NCBI GenBank assembly: GCA_003509825.1
Contig: DOMT01000214.1
Span: forward strand, 16,411-21,700
DNA from: Coriobacteriia bacterium
GTDB taxonomy: Bacteria > Actinomycetota > Coriobacteriia > Coriobacteriales > UBA8131
DNA: 5,290 nt
Direction of reading: 5' to 3'
In this document: positions 1 through 4,964 of the stretch, in pieces
Position numbering within the stretch: the stretch's first letter is position 1
How the letters are laid out: the number at the start of each line of letters is the position of its first letter
Notes under the pieces: model-generated
Told to the model about the DNA's origin: nothing
Database searches by the model: none
What the model saw: only the letters and a program-made list of their open reading frames with translations
Program-made: the position numbers and the translations under genes

Positions 1-519
1 GGAATACTCACAAAACGCGGGGCCACCGCAACAACTCGGCGAACGCAGGTCCGATCCGGAGCCACCCAGGTCGAAGCCGGCATCGCTGATCGCGTCGAAG
101 GTGGGTTGCAGCTCCTCCGTGTTGGTTCCGAGCAAGATCAGGTCGCCCGTGGAACCGTGCACGTTCGTAAGGCCGCTTCCGTGCTCTTCCCAGATGTCGC
201 AAATCGAGCGCAGGGCGTCACTGGTGTAAAACCAGCCGCTCGGAGCCGCGATACGTACCGTGTGGAACTCCCGAACATTCGGAAACTCCTCCGGCATATC
301 GGTGTAGCGGCCGATAACACCTGCGCCGTAACCCTTTACACCGACGATGCCGCCGTGCTTCCAGTGTCCGACTTTATCTTCATAGGACTGCTCGAGCACT
401 CCCAGAAGGTCACCGGCCATAGGGCTTTTCTCCGCTGCCCTCTTGATCTCGGTAACAAAACTCGGCCATGGACCATCTTCCAGTTCATCTAGCTGAGGGG
501 TATTTCTCTCCTCTGCCAT
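1..519 (-). CDS. dsrA: Dissimilatory sulfite reductase alpha subunit, N-terminal part (3' end outside window)
   Basis: DsrA pairs with DsrB to reduce sulfite in the cytoplasm through siroheme coupled to [4Fe-4S], the terminal step of sulfite/sulfate respiration. The visible 173 residues read through to the window edge; complete family members have roughly 400-440. Seen: the N-terminal block [15 protein letters not shown] (11-25), [10 protein letters not shown] (52-61), [10 protein letters not shown] (67-76), [14 protein letters not shown] (97-110), [14 protein letters not shown] (113-126), [12 protein letters not shown] (148-159), then [12 protein letters not shown], whose C164-x5-C170 spacing fits the first cysteine pair binding the siroheme-linked cluster. 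The HWKHGG block is where the classic dsr survey primer lies. The ATG at 519 follows GGAAAGGAGG with a 6-base spacer. The gene lies 84 bases behind the ferredoxin stop on the same strand with no evident terminator between, so co-transcription is likely. The identification is by strong recall of family motifs. Confidence 0.96.
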   Translation of the reverse strand, partial: MAEERNTPQLDELEDGPWPSFVTEIKRAAEKSPMAGDLLGVLEQSYEDKVGHWKHGGIVGVKGYGAGVIGRYTDMPEEFPNVREFHTVRIAAPSGWFYTSDALRSICDIWEEHGSGLTNVHGSTGDLILLGTNTEELQPTFDAISDAGFDLGGSGSDLRSPSCCGGPAFCEYS

Positions 520-525
520 ACCGAA

Positions 526-535
526 CCTCCTTTCC
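526..535 (-). promoter_or_regulatory. Ribosome binding site of dsrA
   Basis: GGAAAGGAGG read on the minus strand ends 6 bases before the ATG at 519. This near-perfect anti-16S match fixes the dsrA start and shows that it can be translated independently of the ferredoxin upstream. Confidence 0.85.
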
Positions 536-603
536 GTAGGCTTTCTAACCCACACGTCTGATATTGCTTCAGGCTTGCGCAACAGGTGATCGACCGGGAC
601 GAT

Positions 604-792
604 TTACATTTCCACAATTGAAATCGCACCGGTCTCGCACACAGCGGTACAAGCCTCACAGCCCATACATTCGCATTCGTCTCCGGAAACGAATGCCTTT
701 CCGTCGTTAAAGCTCAAGATGTGCGCCGGGCAACCGTCGGCACACGAATCACAGCCGGAACAGAGGTCTTCCTCGATTGATACCATGAACAT
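604..792 (-). CDS. 2[4Fe-4S] ferredoxin
   Basis: A 62-residue cytoplasmic electron carrier with two CxxCxxCxxxC cluster motifs: C11-C14-C17-C21 followed by Pro, and C42-C45-C48-C52 followed by Glu instead of the usual Pro. The layout is the pseudo-twofold clostridial-type ferredoxin, with a ninth cysteine at C40 in an acidic DECEC stretch. The ATG at 792 has AAGGAG seven bases upstream. An in-frame ATG two codons later (786) would give the more typical MVSIEEDL start but a poorer spacing. The gene sits immediately upstream of dsrA on the same strand. In many sulfate reducers dsr-linked ferredoxins lie downstream of dsrAB, so this order is somewhat unusual. A role as electron donor to, or electron shuttle around, sulfite reductase is inferred from position only. 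Confidence 0.93.
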   Translation of the reverse strand: MFMVSIEEDLCSGCDSCADGCPAHILSFNDGKAFVSGDECECMGCEACTAVCETGAISIVEM

Positions 793-838
793 AGCGATAC
801 TCCTTTTTTTCGAACGCCTCGATCGCGCACGGGTGAAT

Positions 839-878
839 GTGTCCTTTTGTCAACAGAGGTGTCCTTTCGTCAACAAAG
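839..878. repeat. Two tandem 20-bp direct repeats in the ferredoxin-dsrA leader
   Basis: Two adjacent 20-bp units, 839-858 and 859-878, share the 17-bp core GTGTCCTTTyGTCAACA on the plus strand, with one T/C difference in the core and a second difference just after it. Read in the direction of dsrA transcription, each unit is TGTTGACrAAAGGACAC. The period of 20 bp is about two helical turns, which suits side-by-side binding of a regulator. The pair lies 47 to 86 bases upstream of the ferredoxin ATG. Each unit contains a -35-like TTGAC(A/G), but no matching -10 follows at the right distance, so I read them as binding sites or leader RNA elements rather than as promoters. Confidence 0.75.
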
Positions 879-927
879 CAATTCAAACACCATTGAGATT
901 TGTTGTAAAACTGTAATAGTTGATAGC

Positions 928-933
928 ATTATA
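928..933 (-). promoter_or_regulatory. Candidate -10 box for the ferredoxin-dsrA transcript
   Basis: A perfect TATAAT on the minus strand within an AT-rich stretch. The hexamer 17 bases upstream (951-956, TACATT) is a poor -35 match, as expected if an activator is needed. It predicts a start near 921 and a leader of about 130 bases that includes the tandem repeats. Assigned by eye only; AT-rich DNA gives chance matches. Confidence 0.35.
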
Positions 934-1074
934 AAAAAGATTAATATTGGAATGTACGACTTTGAAGAAAAACATAATGGGATGAACTTTATACTCATTT
1001 TTGCAGGTGAATTGCGAATTTTTTCATGTGTTTAGCAGACGCATATCACACCGGCATCTTTGGAATCATACTAT

Positions 1075-1099
1075 AATTTTTAATGATGCTATAAAAATT
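1075..1099. repeat. AT-rich inverted repeat at the end of the HEAT-like gene
   Basis: AATTTTTA (1075-1082) and TAAAAATT (1092-1099) are perfect inverted arms around a 9-base loop that contains the TAG stop (1089-1091). The stem has no GC pairs and no following U-run on the minus strand, so it is at best a weak terminator. It may be an A/T-rich DNA feature only. Confidence 0.35.
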
Positions 1100-1592
1100 C
1101 CCTATTGCGGATCTCCGCTTCGAGCAACTCGATAAGCTCCCCCGTTGCGCCGGCTTGCGATTTCTCGATCATCGTGAGAGCCGCAAGGAGGCTTTCGTGG
1201 AAAAACGGTTCTGCCACCGCCGTATAAAACAAAATCGATATGAATTCCCGATACAGATCGAGTCGGCCGGCGATGACCGCGCCGATTATTTCCGGAGCCG
1301 AATGATCGATGTTTCCCCCTTCGTCGTTCATACCCCAGATATGGCGCCGGATTATCTCCCGGAAAAAATCCGGTTGTAGATGCGCTCTTTGTTCGGAAAG
1401 AAAACGAATGCCTTCGATTGCGGCCTTACGCAGCGGCTCATCGGCCGAATACGTAAGACCGGTGATTTTTCGCCTTATCGACGTGGGGTCTGCATCAAAC
1501 AGCTCCGGGAGCGTGGCATGGTTACCCTGCATAAGCAGCTGCTCGAGACCTTCGGAGGAAAGTCGGCCTTTATCCCTGCTTTTCATCATCAT
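1089..1592 (-). CDS. Small HEAT-like helical protein, possibly DVU0298-type
   Basis: A 167-residue soluble protein, predicted all-helical, with no signal peptide or membrane segment. The most distinctive stretch is RHIWGMNDEGGNIDHSAPEI (83-102), preceded by amphipathic helices (LRKAAIEGIRFLSE, 54-67) and followed by FHESLLAALTMIEKS (131-145). This resembles the armadillo/HEAT-like DVU0298 family known from sulfate reducers; that assignment is from memory of the motif and tentative. The start is uncertain: ATG codons at 1592, 1589 and 1586 are consecutive and lack a clear ribosome binding site. The frame stays open to an ATG at 1631 and a GTG at 1634, also without one. I prefer 1592, which overlaps the LysR stop by 23 bases and implies translational coupling. 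No enzyme motif is seen, so the role is unknown. A scaffold or partner function linked to the regulator or to dsr is inference. Confidence 0.8.
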   Translation of the reverse strand: MMMKSRDKGRLSSEGLEQLLMQGNHATLPELFDADPTSIRRKITGLTYSADEPLRKAAIEGIRFLSEQRAHLQPDFFREIIRRHIWGMNDEGGNIDHSAPEIIGAVIAGRLDLYREFISILFYTAVAEPFFHESLLAALTMIEKSQAGATGELIELLEAEIRNREFL

Positions 1593-2520
1593 CCGAAGAG
1601 TCCGAGAGAAATGATGCGAGGGTTTCCTCATCACTTAAAAACTCTATGAAGAGCTCCTCCTCTTTTGAAAGTGCCCGCTTTTCGTCGATGAGGATGTTCA
1701 GCGGCCGGGCCAGATGACACTCCTCGATACTCAGTGTCTTCATGATCGAGAGTCTACACTCCTGTTGTACGGTCAGCTTGGATATGATCGAGACGCCCAG
1801 TCCATCCAAAACGGCGATCTTGATCGCCTGGGTGCTGCTCAGCTCGGCGATGACGTTGAGCATCTTGGGGTCGAAGCCCTCATGCATCAAGGCGAGCTCC
1901 ATGATCTCACGTGTCCCAGACCCTTTTTCCCTGAGCACCATCCGCTCACGTGTCAGCTCCTCGAAGGTGATGCTTTCGCGGTTCTTCCAACGCTCGTTAT
2001 TAGGCACGATAAGAGCCAATTCGTCATGCCAGAACCTCTTCAAGGTCAGCTGGGTGTCTGCCGGAATAGGACCTTCTACCAAGGCGATGTTGAGGTGTCG
2101 CTCCAAAAGATCCTTGGTTACCGTCTTCGTGTTTTCGATGGTCACGCAAAAATCCGCGTCTCTGTAGAGGTTCGAAAAGTGATACGCGATGCGCGGCAAC
2201 AGATATTCACCGATGGTCAGCGTCGCTCCGATATGTATGCAGTTACGCTTATTCTTCTTGGCGTTCAGCAGCTCGGTCTTCGCCACTTCTATGGACTCTA
2301 TGAGCCGGTAGGCGTGGCCGTAGAAGACCTGTCCCTCCTGGGTAAGCACGACGCCTTTGTTGGAGCGGTCAAACAACCTCACCCCGAGCTCCCGCTCGAG
2401 TTCATGGATCTGAATACTGACACTCGGTTGGCTCATGTGCAATATTTTCGAAGCCAGGGTGATATTGCTCAAGTCGGCGACTTCTTTAAAGATACGCAGT
2501 TTTTGTTCCATGACATTCAT
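1570..2520 (-). CDS. LysR-family transcriptional regulator
   Basis: A 316-residue LysR-type regulator. The N-terminal winged helix-turn-helix covers about 5-63, with helices around NITLASKILHMSQPSVSIQI (19-38) and the family signature LERELGVRLFDRSNKGVVLT (41-60). A linker helix (about 64-90) leads to a two-lobed effector domain with IGATLTIGEYLLP (97-109), REKGSGTREI (197-206) and DGLGVSIIS (239-247). These motifs resemble the CysL/CbbR side of the family. The effector is unknown. The protein ends in an acidic tail (SDSSDDDEKQG) whose codons overlap the next gene. The ATG at 2520 has only a weak AGGA ten bases upstream; the ATG at 2511 would give the more usual MEQKLRIFKEV start. It lies upstream of the ferredoxin-dsrA genes and divergent from the membrane complex, so it is a plausible regulator of either; that is inferred from position. 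Confidence 0.95.
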   Translation of the reverse strand: MNVMEQKLRIFKEVADLSNITLASKILHMSQPSVSIQIHELERELGVRLFDRSNKGVVLTQEGQVFYGHAYRLIESIEVAKTELLNAKKNKRNCIHIGATLTIGEYLLPRIAYHFSNLYRDADFCVTIENTKTVTKDLLERHLNIALVEGPIPADTQLTLKRFWHDELALIVPNNERWKNRESITFEELTRERMVLREKGSGTREIMELALMHEGFDPKMLNVIAELSSTQAIKIAVLDGLGVSIISKLTVQQECRLSIMKTLSIEECHLARPLNILIDEKRALSKEEELFIEFLSDEETLASFLSDSSDDDEKQG

Positions 2521-2585
2521 GTTGCTACCATCCTAACTAAGCCGAGCCGGAAGTTTAACGGTATACATTCATAAAGTGCGTAAAC

Positions 2586-2603
2586 AGCGAAGTATCACTC
2601 GCT
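2586..2603. repeat. Bulged dyad in the LysR leader
   Basis: AGCG-(A)-AGT / ACT-CGCT around a 3-base loop gives a 7-bp stem with one bulged base. It overlaps the stop of the candidate leader peptide. Either an RNA hairpin or an operator is possible; the length allows chance. Confidence 0.3.
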
Positions 2604-2631
2604 ACATTCTTGCGTTGTTGACTGATTGCAT
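2602..2631 (-). CDS. Candidate 9-residue leader peptide in the LysR mRNA leader
   Basis: ATG at 2631 to TAG at 2602 encodes MQSVNNARM. A strong GGAGG (2639-2643, within a G-rich run) lies seven bases upstream, a better translation start than that of the LysR gene itself. It sits 81 bases ahead of the LysR ATG and inside the long leader predicted from the promoter at 2772-2800. The stop codon is embedded in a small dyad. No codon run points to a sensed amino acid. The signal is the ribosome binding site plus a short frame, which can arise by chance in G-rich DNA. Confidence 0.35.
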   Translation of the reverse strand: MQSVNNARM

Positions 2632-2771
2632 ATTTCCCCCTCCCACGACAGAGCCTTCAATACTCAGGTTTGCCCTGCCCAACTATACACAATTACGCAT
2701 ATTGGAGTTAGTATATTCATCAAGACCATATCTTCCCAGAACACTGCCCATGTACCATGATGTGAGTTACG

Positions 2772-2800
2772 ACAATAGCAGCCGAATTTTGACATGTCAA
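2772..2800 (-). promoter_or_regulatory. Candidate promoter for the LysR gene
   Basis: On the minus strand, a perfect -35 TTGACA (2795-2800), a 17-base spacer, and an extended -10 of TGC then TATTGT (2772-2777; 4 of 6 matches). The predicted start near 2765 leaves a leader of about 245 bases before the LysR ATG, which is long. No better promoter was seen closer to the gene. Confidence 0.45.
2789..2800. promoter_or_regulatory. Perfect 12-bp palindrome over the LysR -35 box (candidate operator)
   Basis: TTGACATGTCAA is perfectly self-complementary and its right half is the -35 box of the candidate LysR promoter. A protein bound here would block that promoter, which fits autoregulation. The flanks do not extend the symmetry. 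Confidence 0.35.
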
Positions 2801-2842
2801 TGGTTTTTTTAAGTTGGCAGACGGCAGAATGCAACAGGCGGT

Positions 2843-2871
2843 CTGAGAGGCAAAAGCGCCTTTTACCTCAG
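2843..2871. repeat. Imperfect inverted repeat upstream of the membrane-complex promoter
   Basis: CTGA / TCAG, GG / CC and AAAAG / CTTTT pair around a CGC loop, with a 2-base bulge on the left and one C-A mismatch. It has no following T-run on the plus strand, so it is not a standard terminator. Function unknown. Confidence 0.35.
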
Positions 2872-2907
2872 TTTATACATATTTCGAATCGCTACATCAG
2901 GGTTCTT

Positions 2908-2925
2908 TATGCATTTCAATGCATA
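2908..2925. promoter_or_regulatory. Inverted repeat next to the membrane-complex promoter (candidate operator)
   Basis: TATGCAT (2908-2914) and ATGCATA (2919-2925) are perfect 7-bp arms around TTCA. The site ends 16 bases before the extended -10 element, so it covers roughly -48 to -31 of the predicted transcript, the place where an activator or repressor would act. The half-site spacing does not give the LysR T-N11-A pattern, so a different regulator may bind. Confidence 0.45.
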
Positions 2926-2940
2926 TTGCAAAAAATCGGT

Positions 2941-2949
2941 TGCTATAAT
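2941..2949 (+). promoter_or_regulatory. Extended -10 promoter of the membrane-complex operon
   Basis: TGCTATAAT combines a perfect TATAAT (2944-2949) with the TGn extension. The hexamer 17 bases upstream (GCATAT) is not a good -35; a TTGCAA at 2926-2931 is too close. Extended -10 promoters tolerate this. The predicted start near 2956 gives a leader of about 35 bases. Confidence 0.55.
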
Positions 2950-2979
2950 GCCACTTCACTTGTACCTGATTTGATGGTG

Positions 2980-2986
2980 AAGGAGG
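2980..2986 (+). promoter_or_regulatory. Ribosome binding site selecting the TTG start
   Basis: AAGGAGG ends four bases before TTG at 2991. It is the only strong ribosome binding site here and no in-frame ATG lies near it, so a TTG start is chosen. A second in-frame TTG at 3000 is 13 bases away and less likely. Confidence 0.8.
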
Positions 2987-2990
2987 AATT

Positions 2991-4964
2991 TTGATTATTT
3001 TGCTCATTTATTTTCTCGTGCTCTTCCCACTGGCAACGGCAGCGTTATTGCTCGTAATCGGTAATGAAACGCTCCGCAGGATCGTTACCATCTGCAACTC
3101 GGCGCTCATCATGGGTGCATCCGTTTGGCTCACGGTGGAATACCTCTCGATCGCCGGCGAGGCCTTGGACACCCCCTTGTATGCCAAGGTCGACTCGGAA
3201 CTGATCGGCTACGTTTTGCTTGGGGTGAGTGTAATCATCTCGCTCTACATCATCGCCAAATCGATTCAGCATAAGCGCCGGTTACCGGCCCTGTTGGTGC
3301 TGACACAGCTCGCCGCACTCGCCTTTTTCGAGCTCAATTACGCACATGGTCTGAACATAAGCGCCGATATCCGACTGGATGCGCTTTCGATCATCATGGT
3401 GCTGATCATCGGCATCATCGGCGGCGGTATCTGTATTTTTTCACTCGGATATATGCAAGACCACGAGTCACACGCCGCCGGGCACGCCGGGGGCGACACT
3501 GCGGAAAAACCGCGGCACCGCGATCGTCGTCGCGTCTTTTTCGCACTGATGTTTCTCTTTCTCTCCGCGATGTATCTGATCGTGATCGCCAATAATCTGA
3601 CGTGGTTCTTCACCGCCTGGGAACTCACCACCGTTTGCTCCTTCGCCTTGATCGGCTACACCCGCACGCAGGAAGCCATCGACAATTCGTTTCGCCAGGT
3701 TGTAATGAACCTGCTGGGCGGCCTGGCCTTTGCCATCGCCTTGCTGCTGCTGGGCATGCAGGGTATCGGCGAGCTTTCCACCGTTATCGCAGACGGACAG
3801 GCCGGTTTACTCGGCATCCCCATCGCGCTTTTGGCCTTTGCCGGCATCACCAAGGCGGCGCAGATGCCCTTCCAGAGTTGGTTGCTCGGTGCCATGGTCG
3901 CACCCACGCCGACGAGCGCCTTGCTCCACTCCTCCACCATGGTTAAGGCCGGCGTCTTTTTGTTGATCCGCCTGGCTCCGGCTTTCGGCTTTACCAGCAA
4001 CGGCATCATGGTGATGCTTATCGGCGCTCTGACCTTCCTGTTCTGCTCGCTGCTCGCCATCTCCCAAAGTAACGCCAAGCGCGTTTTGGCCTACTCGACG
4101 GTGGCGAACCTGGGCCTGATCGTAGCCTGCGCCGGCGTGGGGACACCTGAGGCCGTTTGGGCCGCGATCTTCCTTTTGATATTTCATGCGGCGGCAAAAT
4201 CCCTGCTCTTTCTCTGTGTGGGCAGCGCCGAGCACAAAATCGGCAGTCGCGATATCGAGGCCATGGACAACGTCTTCGTGCGCCTGCCCAAACTGGCCCG
4301 GTTGATGGCGCTCGGCATCCTGGTGATGTTTTTGGCTCCCTTCGGCATGCTGATCTCCAAATGGGCCACGCTGGTTTCCTTCGCCGATACGAACAACTAC
4401 GTTCTGTTGATCATCCTGGCCTTCGGTTCGGCGGCGACCTTCATGTTTTGGACCAAATGGCTGGGCAAGCTGCTGGCCGTGTCCGTTGGTGATAAGAGCA
4501 AAGAGCGCGGTGTTCATCCGAGCGAATGGGCGGGCATAGCGATCATGGCCCTTTTAACCGTCGCGCTTTCCGTGGGCTTCCCCTTCATCTCCGAGTACCT
4601 GGTCGTACCCTCCTTAGGCGATGTCTCCTCCACCATCGGCTTTGACAACCTCTTGATCATGAGCATCATCGTGGTGATATTGCTGCTGGCCTTTGCGGTC
4701 TTTTTCGGCAGGTCGAGCGCACGCGAGGTCGATATCTACTTAAGCGGCGTGGGCCTCGATTCACATAAGCGTGAGTACCTCAACTCACTTTCGCAAGTCG
4801 GTGTGGCCAGCCAGCGCAACTGGTATATGGATGGTTGGTTCGGCGAGAAGGCACTGGTGTCGCCGGCAAACATCGCCTGCATCATCATCTTGGCCCTCGG
4901 AGCCGTTGTTTTACTGTTCGATGTAACCGGTATCTCCCTTCCTTTGGCGGTGAGCGCTTTATGA
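2991..4964 (+). CDS. EchA/HycC/NuoL-like proton-translocating membrane subunit
   Basis: A 657-residue, strongly hydrophobic polytopic protein of the complex I antiporter (Mrp/NuoL) family, about the size of EchA or HyfB. Family marks: W210-E211-LTT with the membrane glutamate, ITKAAQMPFQSWLLGAMVAP (286-305) with K288, PTPTSALLHSSTMVKAGVFL (305-324) with H313 and K319, SNAKRVLAYST (360-370), FHAAAKSLLFL (398-408) with K403, and LISKWATL (454-461) with K457. These charged residues form the ion path through the membrane in the family. The wording of the 286-324 block is closest to group 4 energy-converting hydrogenase and related complexes rather than respiratory complex I. A soluble loop at 157-181 is rich in His and Arg. 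The TTG start follows AAGGAGG. It is the first gene of an operon continuing with a NuoH-like subunit. The exact complex (Ech, formate hydrogenlyase-like, CO-linked) cannot be settled without the catalytic genes downstream. Confidence 0.93.
   Translation: MIILLIYFLVLFPLATAALLLVIGNETLRRIVTICNSALIMGASVWLTVEYLSIAGEALDTPLYAKVDSELIGYVLLGVSVIISLYIIAKSIQHKRRLPALLVLTQLAALAFFELNYAHGLNISADIRLDALSIIMVLIIGIIGGGICIFSLGYMQDHESHAAGHAGGDTAEKPRHRDRRRVFFALMFLFLSAMYLIVIANNLTWFFTAWELTTVCSFALIGYTRTQEAIDNSFRQVVMNLLGGLAFAIALLLLGMQGIGELSTVIADGQAGLLGIPIALLAFAGITKAAQMPFQSWLLGAMVAPTPTSALLHSSTMVKAGVFLLIRLAPAFGFTSNGIMVMLIGALTFLFCSLLAISQSNAKRVLAYSTVANLGLIVACAGVGTPEAVWAAIFLLIFHAAAKSLLFLCVGSAEHKIGSRDIEAMDNVFVRLPKLARLMALGILVMFLAPFGMLISKWATLVSFADTNNYVLLIILAFGSAATFMFWTKWLGKLLAVSVGDKSKERGVHPSEWAGIAIMALLTVALSVGFPFISEYLVVPSLGDVSSTIGFDNLLIMSIIVVILLLAFAVFFGRSSAREVDIYLSGVGLDSHKREYLNSLSQVGVASQRNWYMDGWFGEKALVSPANIACIIILALGAVVLLFDVTGISLPLAVSAL

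Larger units (their letters stand above)
793..1088. other. AT-rich intergenic region ahead of the ferredoxin-dsrA genes
   Basis: A 296-base gap between the end of the HEAT-like gene and the start of the ferredoxin. No credible gene is seen on either strand. It is visibly more AT-rich than its flanks and holds a candidate promoter (928-933 on the minus strand), a tandem 20-bp repeat (839-878) and an AT-rich inverted repeat at its far edge (1075-1099). It is the probable control region for ferredoxin-dsrA transcription. Confidence 0.7.
2521..2990. other. Divergent intergenic region between the LysR gene and the membrane complex
   Basis: 470 bases with no convincing full gene. Plus-strand frames of 78 and 66 codons here lack ribosome binding sites and recognisable composition. 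The region holds a candidate 9-codon leader peptide (2602-2631, minus), a bulged dyad touching its stop (2586-2603), a candidate LysR promoter with an overlapping palindrome (2772-2800), an imperfect hairpin (2843-2871), an 18-bp inverted repeat (2908-2925) and an extended -10 promoter (2941-2949) for the plus-strand operon. Confidence 0.7.

Noticed and set aside
106..492. 128-codon open frame on the plus strand
   Set aside because: It is antisense to dsrA, whose protein matches a known family throughout; the plus-strand protein has no recognisable motif or ribosome binding site.
520..603. Terminator or separate promoter between the ferredoxin and dsrA
   Set aside because: Only short palindromes such as TTGCGCAA (575-582) are present; no GC-rich hairpin with a U-run and no -35/-10 pair was found.
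849..874. TTGACA and TTGACG in the tandem repeats as -35 boxes
   Set aside because: Reading toward the ferredoxin, the hexamers 17 bases downstream are GTGCGC and ACAAAA, not -10 boxes.
1075..1099. Intrinsic terminator after the HEAT-like gene
   Set aside because: The stem is all A/T pairs, the loop contains the stop codon and no U-run follows, so I list it only as a repeat.
1714..2574. 286-codon open frame on the plus strand
   Set aside because: It mirrors the LysR gene on the opposite strand; the LysR reading shows clear family motifs and this one shows none.
2576..2994. Plus-strand frames of 78 codons (2576-2812) and 66 codons (2794-2994)
   Set aside because: No ribosome binding site, no protein-like pattern, and the second runs through the promoter and start of the next gene.
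3807..4517. 236-codon open frame on the minus strand
   Set aside because: It is antisense to the antiporter subunit; the His/Gln/Gly-rich composition is typical of a shadow of membrane-protein codons.
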